Below are positions 1-15,000 of a DNA stretch of 64,000 nucleotides, in pieces. The notes under the pieces are model-generated. The model did not search any database. It was not told the DNA's origin and saw only the letters and a program-made list of their open reading frames with translations. The stretch comes from Pseudomonas graminis (GTDB lineage: Bacteria; Pseudomonadota; Gammaproteobacteria; Pseudomonadales; Pseudomonadaceae). The position numbers and the translations under genes were made by a program. The stretch covers positions 1-64,000 of the forward strand of contig NZ_MTSB01000005.1 of assembly GCF_002093745.1 (NCBI RefSeq), written 5' to 3'. Within the stretch, counting starts at the first letter, position 1. Each line of letters starts with the position of its first letter.

Positions 1-3000
1 GAAGCGGTGGTCATCGCTCGCGAAGACCAACCGGGCGACAAACGCCTCGTGGCGTACGTCATTGCGCAAGAAGGAATTGAAATTTCCGCCGCTGACCTGC
101 GCCAGCAATTGTTGCAGACCCTGGCCGAGCACATGCTGCCCAGCGCGTTCGTCACCCTGAAACAGTTGCCGCTGACCACCAACGGCAAGCTGGACCGCAA
201 AGCGCTGCCAGCACCGGATCAATCGGCGCTGGCAAGCCGTGAATACGAAGCGCCGCAGGGCGAGGCGGAAGAAATCATCGCCCAGCTCTGGCAGGATCTG
301 CTGGGTGTGGAACGGGTAGGCCGTCATGACCACTTTTTCGAGCTGGGCGGCCATTCGCTGCTCGCGGTGAAGCTGATCGAGCGCATGCGTCAGCAGAACC
401 TCAGCGCTGACGTACGAGTCTTGTTCGGTCAGCCGACATTGGCGGCGCTGGCCGCTGCGGTGGGCGGCCAGCACGACATCGGGGTGCCCGAGAATCTGAT
501 TGACGAAAACTGCCAGCGCATCACCCCCGACCTGCTGCCGCTGGTGGAGCTGGATCAGGACGCCATCGACCGCATCGTCGCCAGTGTGCCGGGCGGCATC
601 GCCAACGTGCAGGACATCTACGCGCTGGCGCCGTTGCAGGAAGGGATTTTGTATCACCACCTTGCCGCCACTGAAGGGGACCCGTACGTCTTGCAAGTGC
701 TGTTCGGTTTTGACGACCGCGAGCGGCTGGAGAGTTTCGCCGGTGCCTTGCAAAGCGTGGTGAATCGCAACGATATTCTGCGCACCGCAGTGGTCTGGAA
801 AGGCTTGAGCGAGCCGGTTCAGGTGGTCTGGCGCACCGCGACGCTGGATGTTCAGGAGGTCGCTGTGGAGCAGGGTGCGGGCGAATCGGTGCTGCAACAG
901 TTGCAGCAGCGCTTCGACCCGCGCCATCACCGGCTGGATATCGCCCGTGCGCCGTTGATGCAACTGGCCTGCGCGGCAGACCCTGACAACAACCGCTGGG
1001 TCGGCATCCTGCTGTTCCATCACATGGCCCTTGACCACACTGCACTGGAAGTCGTGGTGCAGGAAATGCAGGCCAGCCTGATGGGGCTTGCCGCCCAACT
1101 GCCGCCCGCCGTGCCGTATCGCAACCATGTGGCACAGGCCCGCATGGGCGTGAGCCGCGAAGAGCACGAAGCGTTTTTCCGCGACATGCTGGCTGACATC
1201 GATGAGCCGACGCTGCCGCTGGGCCTGCAGGATGTGCAGGGCGATGGCAGTGGCATCGAAGAAGTTCACCTGATGCTGGACGCCTCCCTGAGTGCAAGGC
1301 TGCATGCCCAGGCCCGTCTTCTGGGGGTCAGCGCTGCCAGTGTGATGCACCTGGCCTGGGCGCAAGTGGTCGGTCGCCTGTCCGGGCGAGAGGATGTGGT
1401 GTTCGGTACGGTGCTGATGGGCCGCATGAGCGGCACTGCCGGCACCGACCGCGCGCTCGGGATGTTCATCAATACCTTGCCGCTGCGTATCAGTGTGGGC
1501 AGGCAGGGCGTGCAGGCAGGCGTAAAAGCCACGCACGCCCGGTTGTCGGCCTTGCTCGGGCACGAACATGCCTCGTTGTCTCTGGCGCAACGGTGCAGCG
1601 GCGTGCCGTCCGCACTGCCGCTGTTCAGCACCTTGCTCAATTACCGCCACAGCGCCGGGCAGACCTCGGCGCCTGAAACCGTCGCGGTGTGGTCAGGCAT
1701 CCAGACCCTGGCGATGGAAGAACGGACCAACTACCCGCTCATGCTCAATGTGGACGATCTGGGTGAGGCATTCATGCTCACGGCCCAGGCCGTCGCCGAC
1801 ATTGGCGCGCAGCGGACCTGCGCCTTCATGCAGACCGCGCTGGAAAGCCTGGTACTGGCACTGGAAGAAAGTCCGCAGGCCCCGCTGAGCAGCCTGGCGG
1901 TGTTGCCTGAAGCCGAACGAAACACGCTGCTGGTGACCTTCAACGACACCGCCGCGGCCTATCCCGACACGCAGACCATTCACGGCCTGTTCGAAGCCCA
2001 GGTCGAGCGCACGCCGGACGCGTTGGCACTGGTGCATGGCGAAGAACAGCTGAGCTACAAAACCCTGAATGAGCGTGCCAACCGCCTGGTGCATCACCTG
2101 CGCAATCAGGGCGTCAAGCCGGACGCCCGGGTCGGTATCTGTGTAGAGCGCGGCGTGGACATGGTCGTGGGGCTGCTGGCCATTCTGAAAGCCGGCGGCG
2201 CTTACGTACCGCTTGATCCTGCCTATCCCGCCGAACGCATCGCTTACATGCTGCAAGACAGCGCGCCGACAGCGATTCTGGCCCACGCGGCCAGCCATGA
2301 CAGGCTGGAGGCATCGTCGGCAACGCTGATTTCGCTGGATCACTGCACCTGGCTGAACGAGTCACCCAACAACCCGCGTGTACCCGGTCTTGCCGCCGAC
2401 AACCTGGCTTATGTGATTTACACCTCGGGTTCCACCGGCCTGCCGAAAGGGGTAATGATCGAACACCGCAACACGGTCAATTTCCTGACTTGGGCGCAAC
2501 AGTCGTTCGAACCGTCGGTGCTGGCGAAAACCCTGTTTTCCACCTCGCTGAACTTTGACCTGGCGGTCTACGAGTGTTTCGCACCGCTGGTTTCGGGTGG
2601 CTCAATCGAGGTGGTGAGAAACGTACTGGCCCTGCAAGACGGCCCACATGACGTCACGCTGGTCAACACCGTGCCCTCGGCCCTGAAAGCGCTGCTGGAT
2701 TCCGGGGGCCTCAACGCAAGCGTTCACACCGTCAACGTGGCCGGTGAAGCGCTCAAAGGCCAACTGGTGCAGGACCTGTTTGATCGCACGGGTGTGCAAC
2801 GTCTGTGCAACCTGTATGGCCCGTCGGAAACCACCACCTATTCAAGCTGGGTGCAAATGCACCGCAAGGACGGGTTCGCCGCGCACATCGGCAAGCCGGT
2901 GGCCAATACCCGGTTCTATCTGCTGGATGAGCACCATCAACTCGTGCCGCAGGGCGTTGCCGGCGAGATGTACATCGGCGGTGCCGGGGTAGCCCGTGGC

Positions 3001-6000
3001 TATCTGAACCGTGATGACCTGACCGCCGAGCGTTTCCTGAAGGATCCGTTCAGTGAAGACCCGACGGCGCGCATGTACCGCACGGGCGATCTGGGGCGCT
3101 GGCTGGCGGATGGCAACCTGCTGTACCTGGGCCGTAATGACCACCAGGTGAAAATCCGTGGTTTCCGTATCGAACTGGGCGAGATAGAAACCTGCCTGGC
3201 GACGCATGCCCGAATCAGGGAAGCCGTGGTGATCGCTCGCGAAGACGTGCCGGGCGACAAACGCCTGGTGGCGTACTTCACCGCCGACGGCGAAGGCCTC
3301 GACATCGAGGAGCTGCGCACGCACTTGCTGGCCCGTCTTCCGGAATACATGGTGCCGGTGGCGTACATCGCGTTGCAGGCACTGCCCCTGACACCCAACG
3401 GCAAGCTGGACCGCAAGGCGCTTCCGGCCCCCGATCAACAGGCGCTGGTCTCCCGTGCCTATGCCGCACCTCAGGGCGAAATCGAGGTTGCGCTGGCGCA
3501 CCTGTGGCAAGAATTGCTGGGGCTTGAGCGAGTAGGGCGCCACGATCAGTTCTTCGCGCTGGGCGGCCATTCGCTGCTGGCCATCCGCTTGATCTCCCAA
3601 GTCAGGCTGCGCCTGGGCGTCGAGCTGAGCCTGGCCGAGCTGTTCACCCATGCCGAGCTGTCTGCCCTGGCTGACTTGCTGGCGAAAGCAGGGCGCAGCA
3701 CCTTGCCTGACATCGTCAGGGTGTCCCGTGACGAAGACCTGCCGCTGTCGTTCGCGCAACAACGTTTGTGGTTTCTCGCGCAGATGGAAGGCGGGAGCAC
3801 GGCCTACAACATGCCGGCGGGCCTGCGGTTGCGCGGCTCGCTGGATGTCGACGCGCTGCAACGCGCCATTTCACGCATCGTGGCCCGCCACGAAGCACTG
3901 CGCACGCGCTTCGCCGTACGTGACGACCAGCAGCCGGTGCAGCAGATCGTTCAGGCCGATGAAGCGTTCGCGCTGACGCATGTTGATCTTCAGGCCTTTG
4001 ACGACCGTGAAGAACAACTGCTGGTCATGGCGCGGGAAGAAGCGGTCACGCCATTCGACCTGGCCACCGGCCCCCTGATCCGCGGACGGCTGATTCGTCT
4101 GGGCAGCGAAGACCACGCCTTGCTGGTCACCCTGCATCACATTGTCTCTGACGGCTGGTCGCTGGGCGTACTGACCCAGGAACTGACCGCGCTCTACGAG
4201 GCGTTTGCTCAAACGGAACAAGACCCGCTGCCGCCGCTGGCTGTGCAGTACGCGGATTACGCCATGTGGCAGCGCCGCTGGCTCAGTGGCGAGGTGCTGG
4301 AGACGCAAAGCCGCTACTGGCAGCAAACGCTGGCCGACGCGCCGGCACTGCTGGCCCTGCCGACCGACCGACCGCGCCCCGCGCAGCAGGATTATGCAGG
4401 TGCCACTTTGGGCATCGTGCTTGATGCGCAACTGACCCAAGACCTCAAGGCACTCGGCCAGCGTCACGGCATGACCCTGTACATGACCGTGCTGGCTGGC
4501 TGGGCGGCACTCTTGAGTCGCCTGTCCGGGCAGGACGATGTGGTCATCGGTTCGCCGATGGCCAACCGGATGCGCGCCGAAGTCGAGCCGTTGATTGGCT
4601 TCTTCGTCAACACCCTGGCGGTGCGCATCGATGTGTCGGAAGCCCCGACCGTCGAGGCGTTGCTGGCGCGGACCAAGGCTCAGGTGCTAAGCGCCCAGGC
4701 CCATCAGGACCTGCCGTTCGAGCAGGTGGTGGAAGTCGTCAAACCGGTGCGCAGCCTGGCGCACAGCCCGGTGTTACAGGCCATGTTGAGCTGGCAGGAC
4801 GCCAGCGGGACCGACCTGACGTTTGCCGGTCTTGCACTGGAAGGCATTAGTGTCGCCAACACCGTGTCCAAATTCGACCTGTCGCTGGACATGGGCGAAC
4901 TGCAGGGCCAACTCGTCGGCAGCCTGGAATACGCCACGGCGCTGTTCGATGAAACCACCGTGCGCCGCTACATCACGTACTTCGAACGCCTGCTGCGCGG
5001 CATGGTGGCCAGTGAACGCAAGCCGGTTTCCGCCATCGACTTGCTGGACAGCCAGGAACGCCAGCACGTGCTGAACGAGCTGAACAGCACACGGACGACC
5101 TACCCGGAGACCTGCACCACACACCGGCTGTTCGAAGAGCGCGTCGCCGCCCACCCGCAAGCGATTGCTGTGGTCTGCGAAGGCGAACACCTGACGTATG
5201 AGCAACTCAACTTGCGCGCCAACCGCGTGGCACACACGCTGATCGGGCTGGGTGTCAGCCCGGATGATCGTGTGGCGATCTGCGTGGAGCGCGGCATCGA
5301 CATGGTGGTCGGCCTGCTGGGCATCCTCAAGGCCGGTGGCGCCTATGTGCCGCTGGACCCGGCTTACCCGGCGGATCGCCTGCAGTTCATGCTGCAGGAC
5401 AGTACGCCGATGGCCATTCTCAGCCATCGCGATCTGCACCACCGATTGCCGAACCTGAACCTCCCGCTACTGGCACTGGACGCACCGCTGACCGGCGCCG
5501 AGCACAACCCGGACATCGAAGGCCTGACGGCACGGAATCTGGCGTATGTGATCTACACCTCGGGCTCGACCGGCAACCCTAAGGGGGTGATGATCGAGCA
5601 TCGCGGGCTGGTCAACTACAGCCTGGACGCCGCGCGCCTGTTCGAACTCGACGCGCACGACACGGTGCTGCAGCAAAACTCGCTCAACTTCGACCTGTCC
5701 GTGGAAGAGACCTTCCCGACGCTGCTGGCCGGCGCGACGCTGATGCCGACCCGAGAGATTTTCGGCAGTGAAGGCTTGCCCGGTGATCCGCAGGCAGAAC
5801 CGAGCATGCTGCACATGACCGCCGCGCACTGGCACACCCTGACCGGCGACTGGCATCAGCAGCCGCAACTGGCGGCGCAGGCGCTGGCCGGCGTCAGGCT
5901 GATCAACGTCACAGGCGATGCGCTTTCGGCGCAGAAACTTCAGTGGTGGGACGCGTTGCGCCCGGCGCATACGCGACTGATCAATACCTACGGCCCGACC

Positions 6001-9000
6001 GAGGCGACGGTGTCCTGCACCGCCGCTTACGTGGACAGCGACCCGCACACCCACAACGTCAGCATCGGCAAGCCGATGGCCAATACGCGGATTTACCTGC
6101 TTGACGCCTGGCAGCAGCCGGTTCCTCAAGGCGTGGCCGGTGAAATGTACATCGGTGGCGATGGCGTGGCCCGTGGCTACCTCAATCTCGACAAGGTCAA
6201 CGCCGAACGCTTCCTGGCGGATCCTTTCAGCGCCGAGCCAGGCGCGCGGATGTACCGGACAGGCGACCTGGCACGTTATCTGGACGACGCAAGCCTGCAA
6301 TACCTGGGGCGTAACGACTTCCAGGTCAAGGTGCGGGGTTTCCGTATCGAGCTGGGCGAAATCGAAACCCGTCTGGGCGAATGCGCTGGCGTCAAGGAAG
6401 CCGTGGTCATTGCCCGCGAGGACATACCGGGCGAGAAGCGTCTGGTGGCCTATGTGGTGCCACACACCGGGCACAGCCTGTCGGCGGCCGGATTGCGTGA
6501 CACACTCGCGCCGCAACTGGCGGAATACATGCTGCCAGGCGCTTTCGTGATCCTTGAATCACTGCCGCTGACCCCCAACCGCAAGCTGGATCGCAAGGCG
6601 CTGCCGATGCCTGAAGGCGATGCGTTCGCCAGCCGTCTGCACGAGCCACCGCAGGGCGCGACCGAAATCGCGCTCGCGCAGATCTGGCAGGACTTGCTGA
6701 ACATCGAGCAGGTTGGCCGCTGTGATCACTTCTTCGAACTGGGCGGTCACTCTCTGCTGGTGATGCGTCTGATCTCTCACGTTCGTCAGCGTCTAGGGGC
6801 GGAGTTGCGGCTGATGGACGTGTTTGCCCAGCCGACCCTGGAAGCGATGGCCAGAGAGCTGGCGCAATCGGCACGCACCTCGCAACCTTCGGTGGTTGCG
6901 GTGACACGGGATCAGGCGTTGCCGCTGTCGTTTGCACAGCAACGGCTGTGGTTCCTGGCGCGACTGGAAGGTGACAGCGCGGCTTATCACATCCCGGCGG
7001 GCTTGAGATTGCGCGGCGAACTGGATGCCGATGCCCTGCAAAGCGCCCTGGACCTGATCGTGGCGCGCCATGAGTCGTTGCGAACCACCTTTGCTCAGCA
7101 GCCAGGCCATGAGGCCGAACAACGTATTGCGCCAGCAGACAGCGGTTTTGAACTGCGTTTGCAGACGCTCGAGGGGCAACCCGACGCCGAGCAGGCGCTT
7201 GCGGTGCTGATGGCGGATGAAGCCCGTGCGCCGTTTGACCTGGGCACCGGTCCGCTGGTGCGCGGCAGGCTGATTCGCATGGATGACGAGGACCATGTGC
7301 TGCTGGTGACGATGCACCACATCATTGCCGACGGCTGGTCTTCGGACATCTTCACGCGTGAGCTGGGGGTTCTTTATGAAGCCCTGCGCAACGGCGATCC
7401 CGACCCGATGCCGGCCTTGGCAGTGCAGTACGCCGACTACGCAATGTGGCAGCGCTGCTGGCTGACCACCGAGGTGCTGCAACAACAAAGCGGCTACTGG
7501 CAACAGGCGCTGTCTGGCGCCCCGGCCTTGTTGAGCCTGCCTACTGATCGTTCGAGGCCTGCACAGCAGGAATACGCGGGCGATGCGGTCGGCGTGGTGA
7601 TTGATCAGGCACTGACCGAACAACTCAAGACACTCAGCCAGCGGCAGGGCACTACGCTGTTCATGACCGTACTGGCGGCCTGGGCAACGGTACTGGGCCG
7701 TCTTGCCAGCCAGGATGACGTGGTCATCGGCACACCCGTCGCCAATCGCAGCAGGGTCGAGGTCGAAGGGCTGATCGGGCTGTTCGTCAACACCCTGGCC
7801 TTGCGTGTCGATCTGGCGGCCGACCCGACGGTCGAGTCGCTGCTTCAGCAGGTCAAGGCGCGTACGCTGGAGGCCCAGGCCCACCAGGACTTGCCGTTCG
7901 AGCAGGTGGTGGAAGCGGTCAAACCGGTCCGCAGCCTGTCACACAGCCCGATCTTCCAGGCCATGCTGTCCTGGCAGAACGGCGCAGGTGAATCGCTGGC
8001 GCTTGGCGACATGAACCTGCAGGCCATCGGCGTCAGCAGCCGCACGGCGAAGTTCGACGTGTTGCTCGACATGGCGGAAGTCGGCGGTTGCCTGTATGGC
8101 TCGCTGGAGTATGCAACCGCGCTGTTCGACCGCAGCACCGTTCAGCGTCATCTGGGTTATCTAGAGGCCGTACTGCGCGGCATGGTGGCTGACAGTCGAG
8201 CGGTCGTGACCCACATTCCGCTGTTGCAGGATGACGAGCGCCAACAGTTGATCGAAGGCTTCAATGCAACCGAGGTGAGCTACCCGCAAGGCCTCACCTT
8301 GCACGGCCTGTTCGAAGCGCAAGTGCAGCGCACCCCGGACGCGATAGCCGTGACGTTCGAAGATGCATCCTGGAGTTATACGACGCTCAACGCCCAGGCC
8401 AACCGGATCGCTCACCGTCTGACGAGCATGGGCATTCGGGTGGATGACCGTGTCGCCATCTGCACGCAACGCAGTCTGCAAATGGTGGCGGGCCTGCTGG
8501 GGATTCTCAAGGCCGGTGCTGCCTACGTGCCGCTGGACCCGGATTACCCTGCTGAACGACAGGCGTACATGCTCGAAAACAGCGCGCCTGTGGCGATACT
8601 GGCCCAAGCCGCGTTGCAAGACAGCCTGCCGCCTTGCCCGGCGCCTGTGTTGCTGCTCGATGGCCAAGGCGCAGACGACCTGTTTGCCGGCCAGCCTGAC
8701 CACAACCCGGTGATCGACGACCTGACCGCCAGGCACCTGGCGTATGTCATCTACACCTCTGGCTCTACCGGCCAGCCTAAAGGCGTGATGAATGAACACG
8801 CCGGTGTGGTCAACCGCTTGCTGTGGATGCAGGACGAATACGGCCTGGATGAAACGGACGTGGTGTTGCAGAAAACCCCGTTCAGTTTCGATGTGTCGGT
8901 CTGGGAGTTCTTCTGGCCGCTGTTTAATGGCGCCCGTCTGGTGATGGCGCGTCCTGGCGGCCATCGTGAGCCGGCGTACCTGTGCGAAGCCATTCAGGCT

Positions 9001-12000
9001 CAAGGAGTCACGACGCTGCACTTTGTGCCTTCGATGCTGGAAATCTTCCTGGCCCACGGCACACCGGCGTATTGCGACAGCCTGAAACGGGTGATGTGCA
9101 GCGGTGAAGCATTGCCGGGGCATCTGGTGCGACGCTTCAAGGCGCAACTGACCCGTGCGGGGCTGTTCAACCTGTACGGCCCGACCGAAGCAGCCGTGGA
9201 CGTCACTGCCTGGGACTGCTCAGGGCCAGAAACGCCGGACAACACGCCGATCGGCAAGCCTGTCGCGAACACGCGAATGTACGTGCTCGACAGCGTCGGT
9301 CAACCCGTGCCGCTGGGCTGCACGGGCGAAATCTACATTGCAGGTGTGCAAGTGGCGCGCGGCTATCTGGGGCAACCGGAGCTGACCGCCGAGCGCTTCC
9401 TGCAAGACCCGTTCAGCGATGTCCCGGCCGCCCGCATGTACCGCACCGGCGATGTCGGCTGCTATCAGGCAGACGGCACGCTGATGTATCTGGGCCGCAA
9501 CGATGACCAGATCAAAATCCGCGGTTTCCGCATTGAGCTGGGGGAAATCGCGGCCCGCCTGAGCGATCACCCGGGGATTCTCGACGCTGTGGTCGTGGCT
9601 CGCGAGGATGCGCCGGGAGACAAGCGACTGGTTGCCTACTACACCTCGGCAGAGGATCAGAGCGACCTGGGTGTGGAGCAGCTGCGAAGTCACCTGGCGG
9701 CCTTGCTGCCCGAATACATGGTGCCTGCCGCCTACGTGCGACTCGCCAGCCTGCCTCTGACAGCGAACGGCAAACTGGACCGCAAAGGCCTTCCCGCGCC
9801 GGATCGCGACAGCATTGCCAGCCGGGCTTATGAAGCACCGCAGGGTCCGATTGAAATGGCACTGGCCAGCCTTTGGGCCGACCTGCTGCAGGTCGAGCAG
9901 GTCGGGCGTCACGACCATTTCTTCGAACTGGGCGGGCATTCGCTGATGGCGGTCACGCTGATCGAGCGCATGCGTCAGATCGGGCTGAGTGCCGATGTTC
10001 GTGTGCTGTTCGGTCAACCGACGCTGGCTGCTCTGGCTTTGGCGGTAGGTGAAAACCATGAGGTGGCGGTGCCGGCCAACCTGATCGCTGCACAGGGCTG
10101 CACACGCATCACCCCGGCCATGCTGCCCTTGCTCGACCTGACCCAGGACGAAATCGACGGGCTGCTGTCGGCCGTTCCCGGGGGCGTCGCCAATGTTCAG
10201 GATATTTACCCGCTGGCGCCGCTACAGGAGGGGATTCTGTATCACCACCTGGCCTCCACCGGCCCCGGCGATTCTTACCTGCAGCAGGCACTGTTCACCT
10301 TCGAGGACCAGGACCGACTGGACGCGTTTGTCGCGGCGCTGCACGGGGTGATCGCCCGCCACGACATTCTGCGCACCGCCGTGTTCTGGGAAGGGCTGAG
10401 CGAGCCGGTGCAAGTGGTGCTGCGTGAAGCGCCGCTGCCCATCGAGGTCGTGACGCTGGACCCACGCCACGGCGAGCTGGAGACGCAATTGCGCGACCGC
10501 TTCGACCCGCGCCAGTATCGTCTGGACGTCCGTCAGGCACCGTTGCTGCGTCTGGCCTACGCCTATGACGACGAGCAGGCGCGCTGGGTCGGCATCCTGC
10601 TGTTCCATCACATCGCACTGGACCACACGGCGCTGGACATCGTCCAGGCTGAAATGCAGGCGTTCCTCACCGGACAGCAGGCACAACTGGGCGCTGCGGT
10701 GCCTTATCGCAACTACGTTGCTCAAGCCCGGCTGGGTGCCGGCGCACAGACGCACGAAGCGTTCTTCAAGGAAATGCTCGGCGACATCACGACCCCCACG
10801 CTGCCATTCGGCCTTCACGATGTGCAGATGGACGGTAACGGGATCGAGCAGGCCCGTCAGGTGCTGGATGAAACCCTTTCGGAACGCATACGTACCTGCG
10901 CCCGACAATTGGGGGTCAGTGCGGCCAGCCTGCATCATCTGGCGTGGGCACAGGTGTTGAGCCTGCTCAGCGGCCGCGACGATGTGGTATTCGGCACGCT
11001 GCTGATGGGCCGCATGCAGGGCGGCGAAGGTGCTGATCGGGCGCTGGGTCTGTTCATCAACACCTTGCCGATCCGCATCGACACGGGTGAGCAAAGCGTC
11101 AGTAACGGCGTGCGCTCGACCCACACAGCGCTGGCGTCCTTGCTGCTTCATGAGCATGCGTCGCTGGCAATGGCTCAACGCTGCAGTGGCATCGCGGCAC
11201 CCGCGCCGTTGTTCAGTGCGCTGCTGAATTATCGTCACAGTGCGGCGCAGGCCGATGCCCATACCCAGGCGGCATGGTCTGGTATCCAGGGGCTTGGCGG
11301 CGAGGAGTGGAGCAACTATCCGCTGGCGCTGAACGTGGATGATCTGGGCGAAGGCTTTGCACTCACCGCACAGGCCGTTCCAATAGCCGGGGCTGCGCGC
11401 ATCTGCGGCTACATGAGCCGGGCGCTGTACAGCCTGGTCGAAGCGCTGGAGCACACACCGGACAAGCCGCTGCATGAGTTGCAGGTGATGCCGCTGGCCG
11501 AACGTCGTCAGGTATTGCTCGAGTTCAATGACACCGACACGGACTACCCGTCGGATAACGCGGTGCATCAGCTGTTTGAAGCGCATGCGAAGCTGACGCC
11601 GCAGGCCATTGCGGTGGACCACGCCGGCATTCAGACCTCGTATGAGGTTCTGAATGACAAAGCCGAGGCCCTGGCCCTGCGGCTCAGGCATGAAGGCGTC
11701 GGGCAGGGTGATTGCGTGGCCATCCTGCTGAACCGCTCGCTGGAGTGGCTGGTCAGCGCCTTGGCCGTGCTCAAGTGCGGAGCTGTTTATGTGCCGCTGG
11801 ATCGCCAGGCACCTGAAGATCGCCTGCGCTTCATTCTGCAGGACAGCGCCGCAGTGCTGACGTTGAGCCTGGCCGGTATGCCGATTCCGGAAGGCACCCG
11901 CTGGCTGGACCTCGCGGCACCTTCAGAGCCGGCGTTCGAAAGTCAGGTGACGCCAGTCGAGACGGACGCTGAAGCCCCGGCGTACATCATGTACACCTCC

Positions 12001-15000
12001 GGCTCCACCGGCACGCCAAAAGGTGTCGTCGTGCCGCACCGTGGTATCGCCCGACTGGTGGTGAACGCCGCTTATGCGCAGTTCCGGGCCGATGATCGAA
12101 CCGCCTTTGCGTCGAACCCGGCATTCGACGCCAGCACGCTCGAAATCTGGGGCGCGCTGCTGAACGGCGGCCGGCTGGTGATCATCGACCACGAGTGCCT
12201 GCTGGATCCGGCGCGTTTCGCTTCCACGCTGGAGAGCAGCAGGGTGAGCGTGCTGTTTTTGACCACCGCCGTGTTCAATCATTACGCGGACCTGATGACG
12301 CCGACGCTGGCCGGCCTGCGCCTGCTGATTTCCGGCGGCGAGCGTGCCGACCCGCAGGTGTTCAGGAAGATGCGCGAAGCGGCACCGGCGCTGAAACTGA
12401 TCAACGCCTATGGCCCGACGGAAAACACCACGCTGAGCACCACCTACAGCGTGGAGGATGTTTCGTCTGACGTAGACAACCTGCCGATCGGTCGTCCGAT
12501 CTCGAACACGCAGGCGTACGTACTGGATCAGCGGCAAAAACCGGTTCCTGTCGGCGTTGCCGGGGAGATCTGCCTCGGTGGCGACGGCGTGGCGCTGGGC
12601 TATCTGAACCGTGCGGACCTGACCGCCAACGCCTTCATCGAGGACCCCTTCGGCGCTGGCGACGGTGCGCGTCTTTACCGCACCGGTGACATGGGCTGCT
12701 GGAGAGCGGACGGCACGCTCGACTATCTGGGCCGCTCCGACAATCAAATCAAACTGCGCGGCTACCGAATCGAGCCGGGCGAGATCGAATCAAGGTTGAA
12801 TCTTCATATGTCTGTCAACGAAACCTTCGTGGTCGCACGGCAATCAGCGGCGGCCGGGCACTACCTGGCCGCTTATTTCACGGCTCATGGCGAGGTGGCC
12901 ATTGATGACCTGCGAGCACACATGCAAGGGCAACTGCCCGATTACATGGTGCCGACAGCCTTTGTACGGCTCGAACGCCTGCCACTGACCCTGAACGGCA
13001 AGGTGGACACCAAGGCCTTGCCTGTACCGGACGAACTGGCGCTGGTCGGTCGGGGTTATGAAACACCTGAAGAAGGCCTGGAAACAGCCCTCGCACAGGC
13101 ATGGGCGCAGGTCCTGCACGTCGAGCGAGTGGGGCGCCACGACCGGTTCTTCGAGCTGGGCGGGCATTCGCTGCTGGCTGTACGACTGGTCGGCGCGCTG
13201 GCGCAGATCGACCCGGCGGTCACCCTGTCCGAGGTGTTCGAGCACGATAGCGTCGCAGCAATGGCGCAGTTGATCCAGAACCGCACGGCCACACAGAACG
13301 AGCGCGATGCCGCAGTCCCTGTCCGTCGCAGCGGCAGCCGTTCACCGATCTTCCTGGTTCATGAATTCAGTGGTCTGGACGTGTATTTCCCGGTACTCGG
13401 CAAGCACATCGACCCGGACACCCCGGTCTACGGGCTGCCCGCGCTGGCGTGGGGCGAAACGCAGTTGCAGACGCTGGAATGCATGGCGACCCGGCTGCTG
13501 GGGTTGATGCGCAACGTGCAGCCGCAAGGGCCTTATCGTCTGGCCGGGTGGTCGTTTGGCGGGGTGCTGGCGTATGAGATCGCCAATCAACTCATCGCCC
13601 AGCAGGAGCAGGTCGAGTTCCTCGGGCTGATCGACAGTTACTACCCGCGCTGTGTGGATCAGGGACGTGAGCGCTGGAACCCCGAACGCGCGCATGCCTT
13701 GCACCTGCTGGACCGTTGCGAAGTGTTGAACACGGCCAGTACGGCTGAAGGTGCCGAGCGCGCCCGAATCGGTGCCGCACTGTCAGCATTGCACTCGAAC
13801 GCCAGCGCAACGGATTTCGACACGCTGTTGGCCGCCTGCCGTGAGCAGCGCGTCTTGCCGGCCGAAATGACCACGTTGAGTCGCGATGAGCTGTGGGCTT
13901 ACCTGGACCGCGAAGTGGCACATGGTCGTGCGCTGGCCAATTACACGGTTTACCCGATCCCGGTGGCCGTACACCTGTTCGTCGCTGCCGAGCGCGCTGC
14001 GGATGCTCCGGCCCATGAGGGCTGGCTGGGCTGGGAGGCGGTCATGCCCGCTGCACAGCTACGCTGCGTCTCGGTGCCCGGTGATCACCAGACCCTGATG
14101 CAGGTGCCCCATGTCGAGGTGCTGGGTCAGGCCATCAGTGCAGCCCTGGCTGAAGGCAAAGCGCCGATGACAGCGACCTCTTTCAAGCCTTTGCTGACGA
14201 TTCAGTCGGGCCGTAGCGATCATGTTCCGGTGTTCTGTGTACCGGGCGCCGGGGACAGCGTGACCGGGTTCATAGGATTGGCGGACGCGGTCGGCCCGCA
14301 TTGGCCGCTGCATGGGCTGCAGCCGCGAGGCCTGGATGGCGCGAGCGTTCCGTTCGGGCTGGTGGAGACCGCTGCGCAGGCTTACCTGGCCGAGATCGAA
14401 CAGATCCACCCGCGAGGTCCGGTGCATCTGCTCGGGCATTCATTCGGCGGCTGGGTGGTGTTTGAAATGGCTAACCGCCTCAAGGCCGAAGGACGCGAAG
14501 TGGCGTCGCTGACCCTGATCGACAGCGAGTCACCCGGCGGCAACGGCGTGGTCGGCAGGCCTTACACGGGGAGCGGGGTGCTCAGGCGCCTGATCGAGGC
14601 GATTCAGCTGTCGTCCGGCAAGTCGCTGCACATCGACGCTGCTGCATTCGCCACTCAGGACGACGCTGGCCAGATGCGCATGCTGCACGCCGGCATGGTC
14701 CGGGCGGGCATCCTGCCAGCCCGTTCGCCGGTCAATTCGATGTCGGGTCCGGCGCGTGCCTTCGGCATGGCACTGCGTACCCGCTATCAACCGGTTCACC
14801 AGTACGACAGCCCCGTCAGGCTGGTGCTGGCTGAAGACCCGACGCTGGATGCAGCGAATAACCAACGTGAGCAGCAGGCAATGATCGATGGCTGGAAGGC
14901 ACGGGTACCCAACCTGAGCGTCTGGTATGGCCCAGGCAATCATTTCACGATCCTCAAGGAACCCAACGTACGACGCCTGGCGCAATGGTGGCGCGAAGGA

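Noticed and set aside
521..14439. Many long open frames antisense to or shifted within the synthetase gene
   Set aside because: High-GC coding DNA gives long non-coding frames; these are Arg/Pro/His-rich, lack ribosome sites and lie wholly inside the synthetase.
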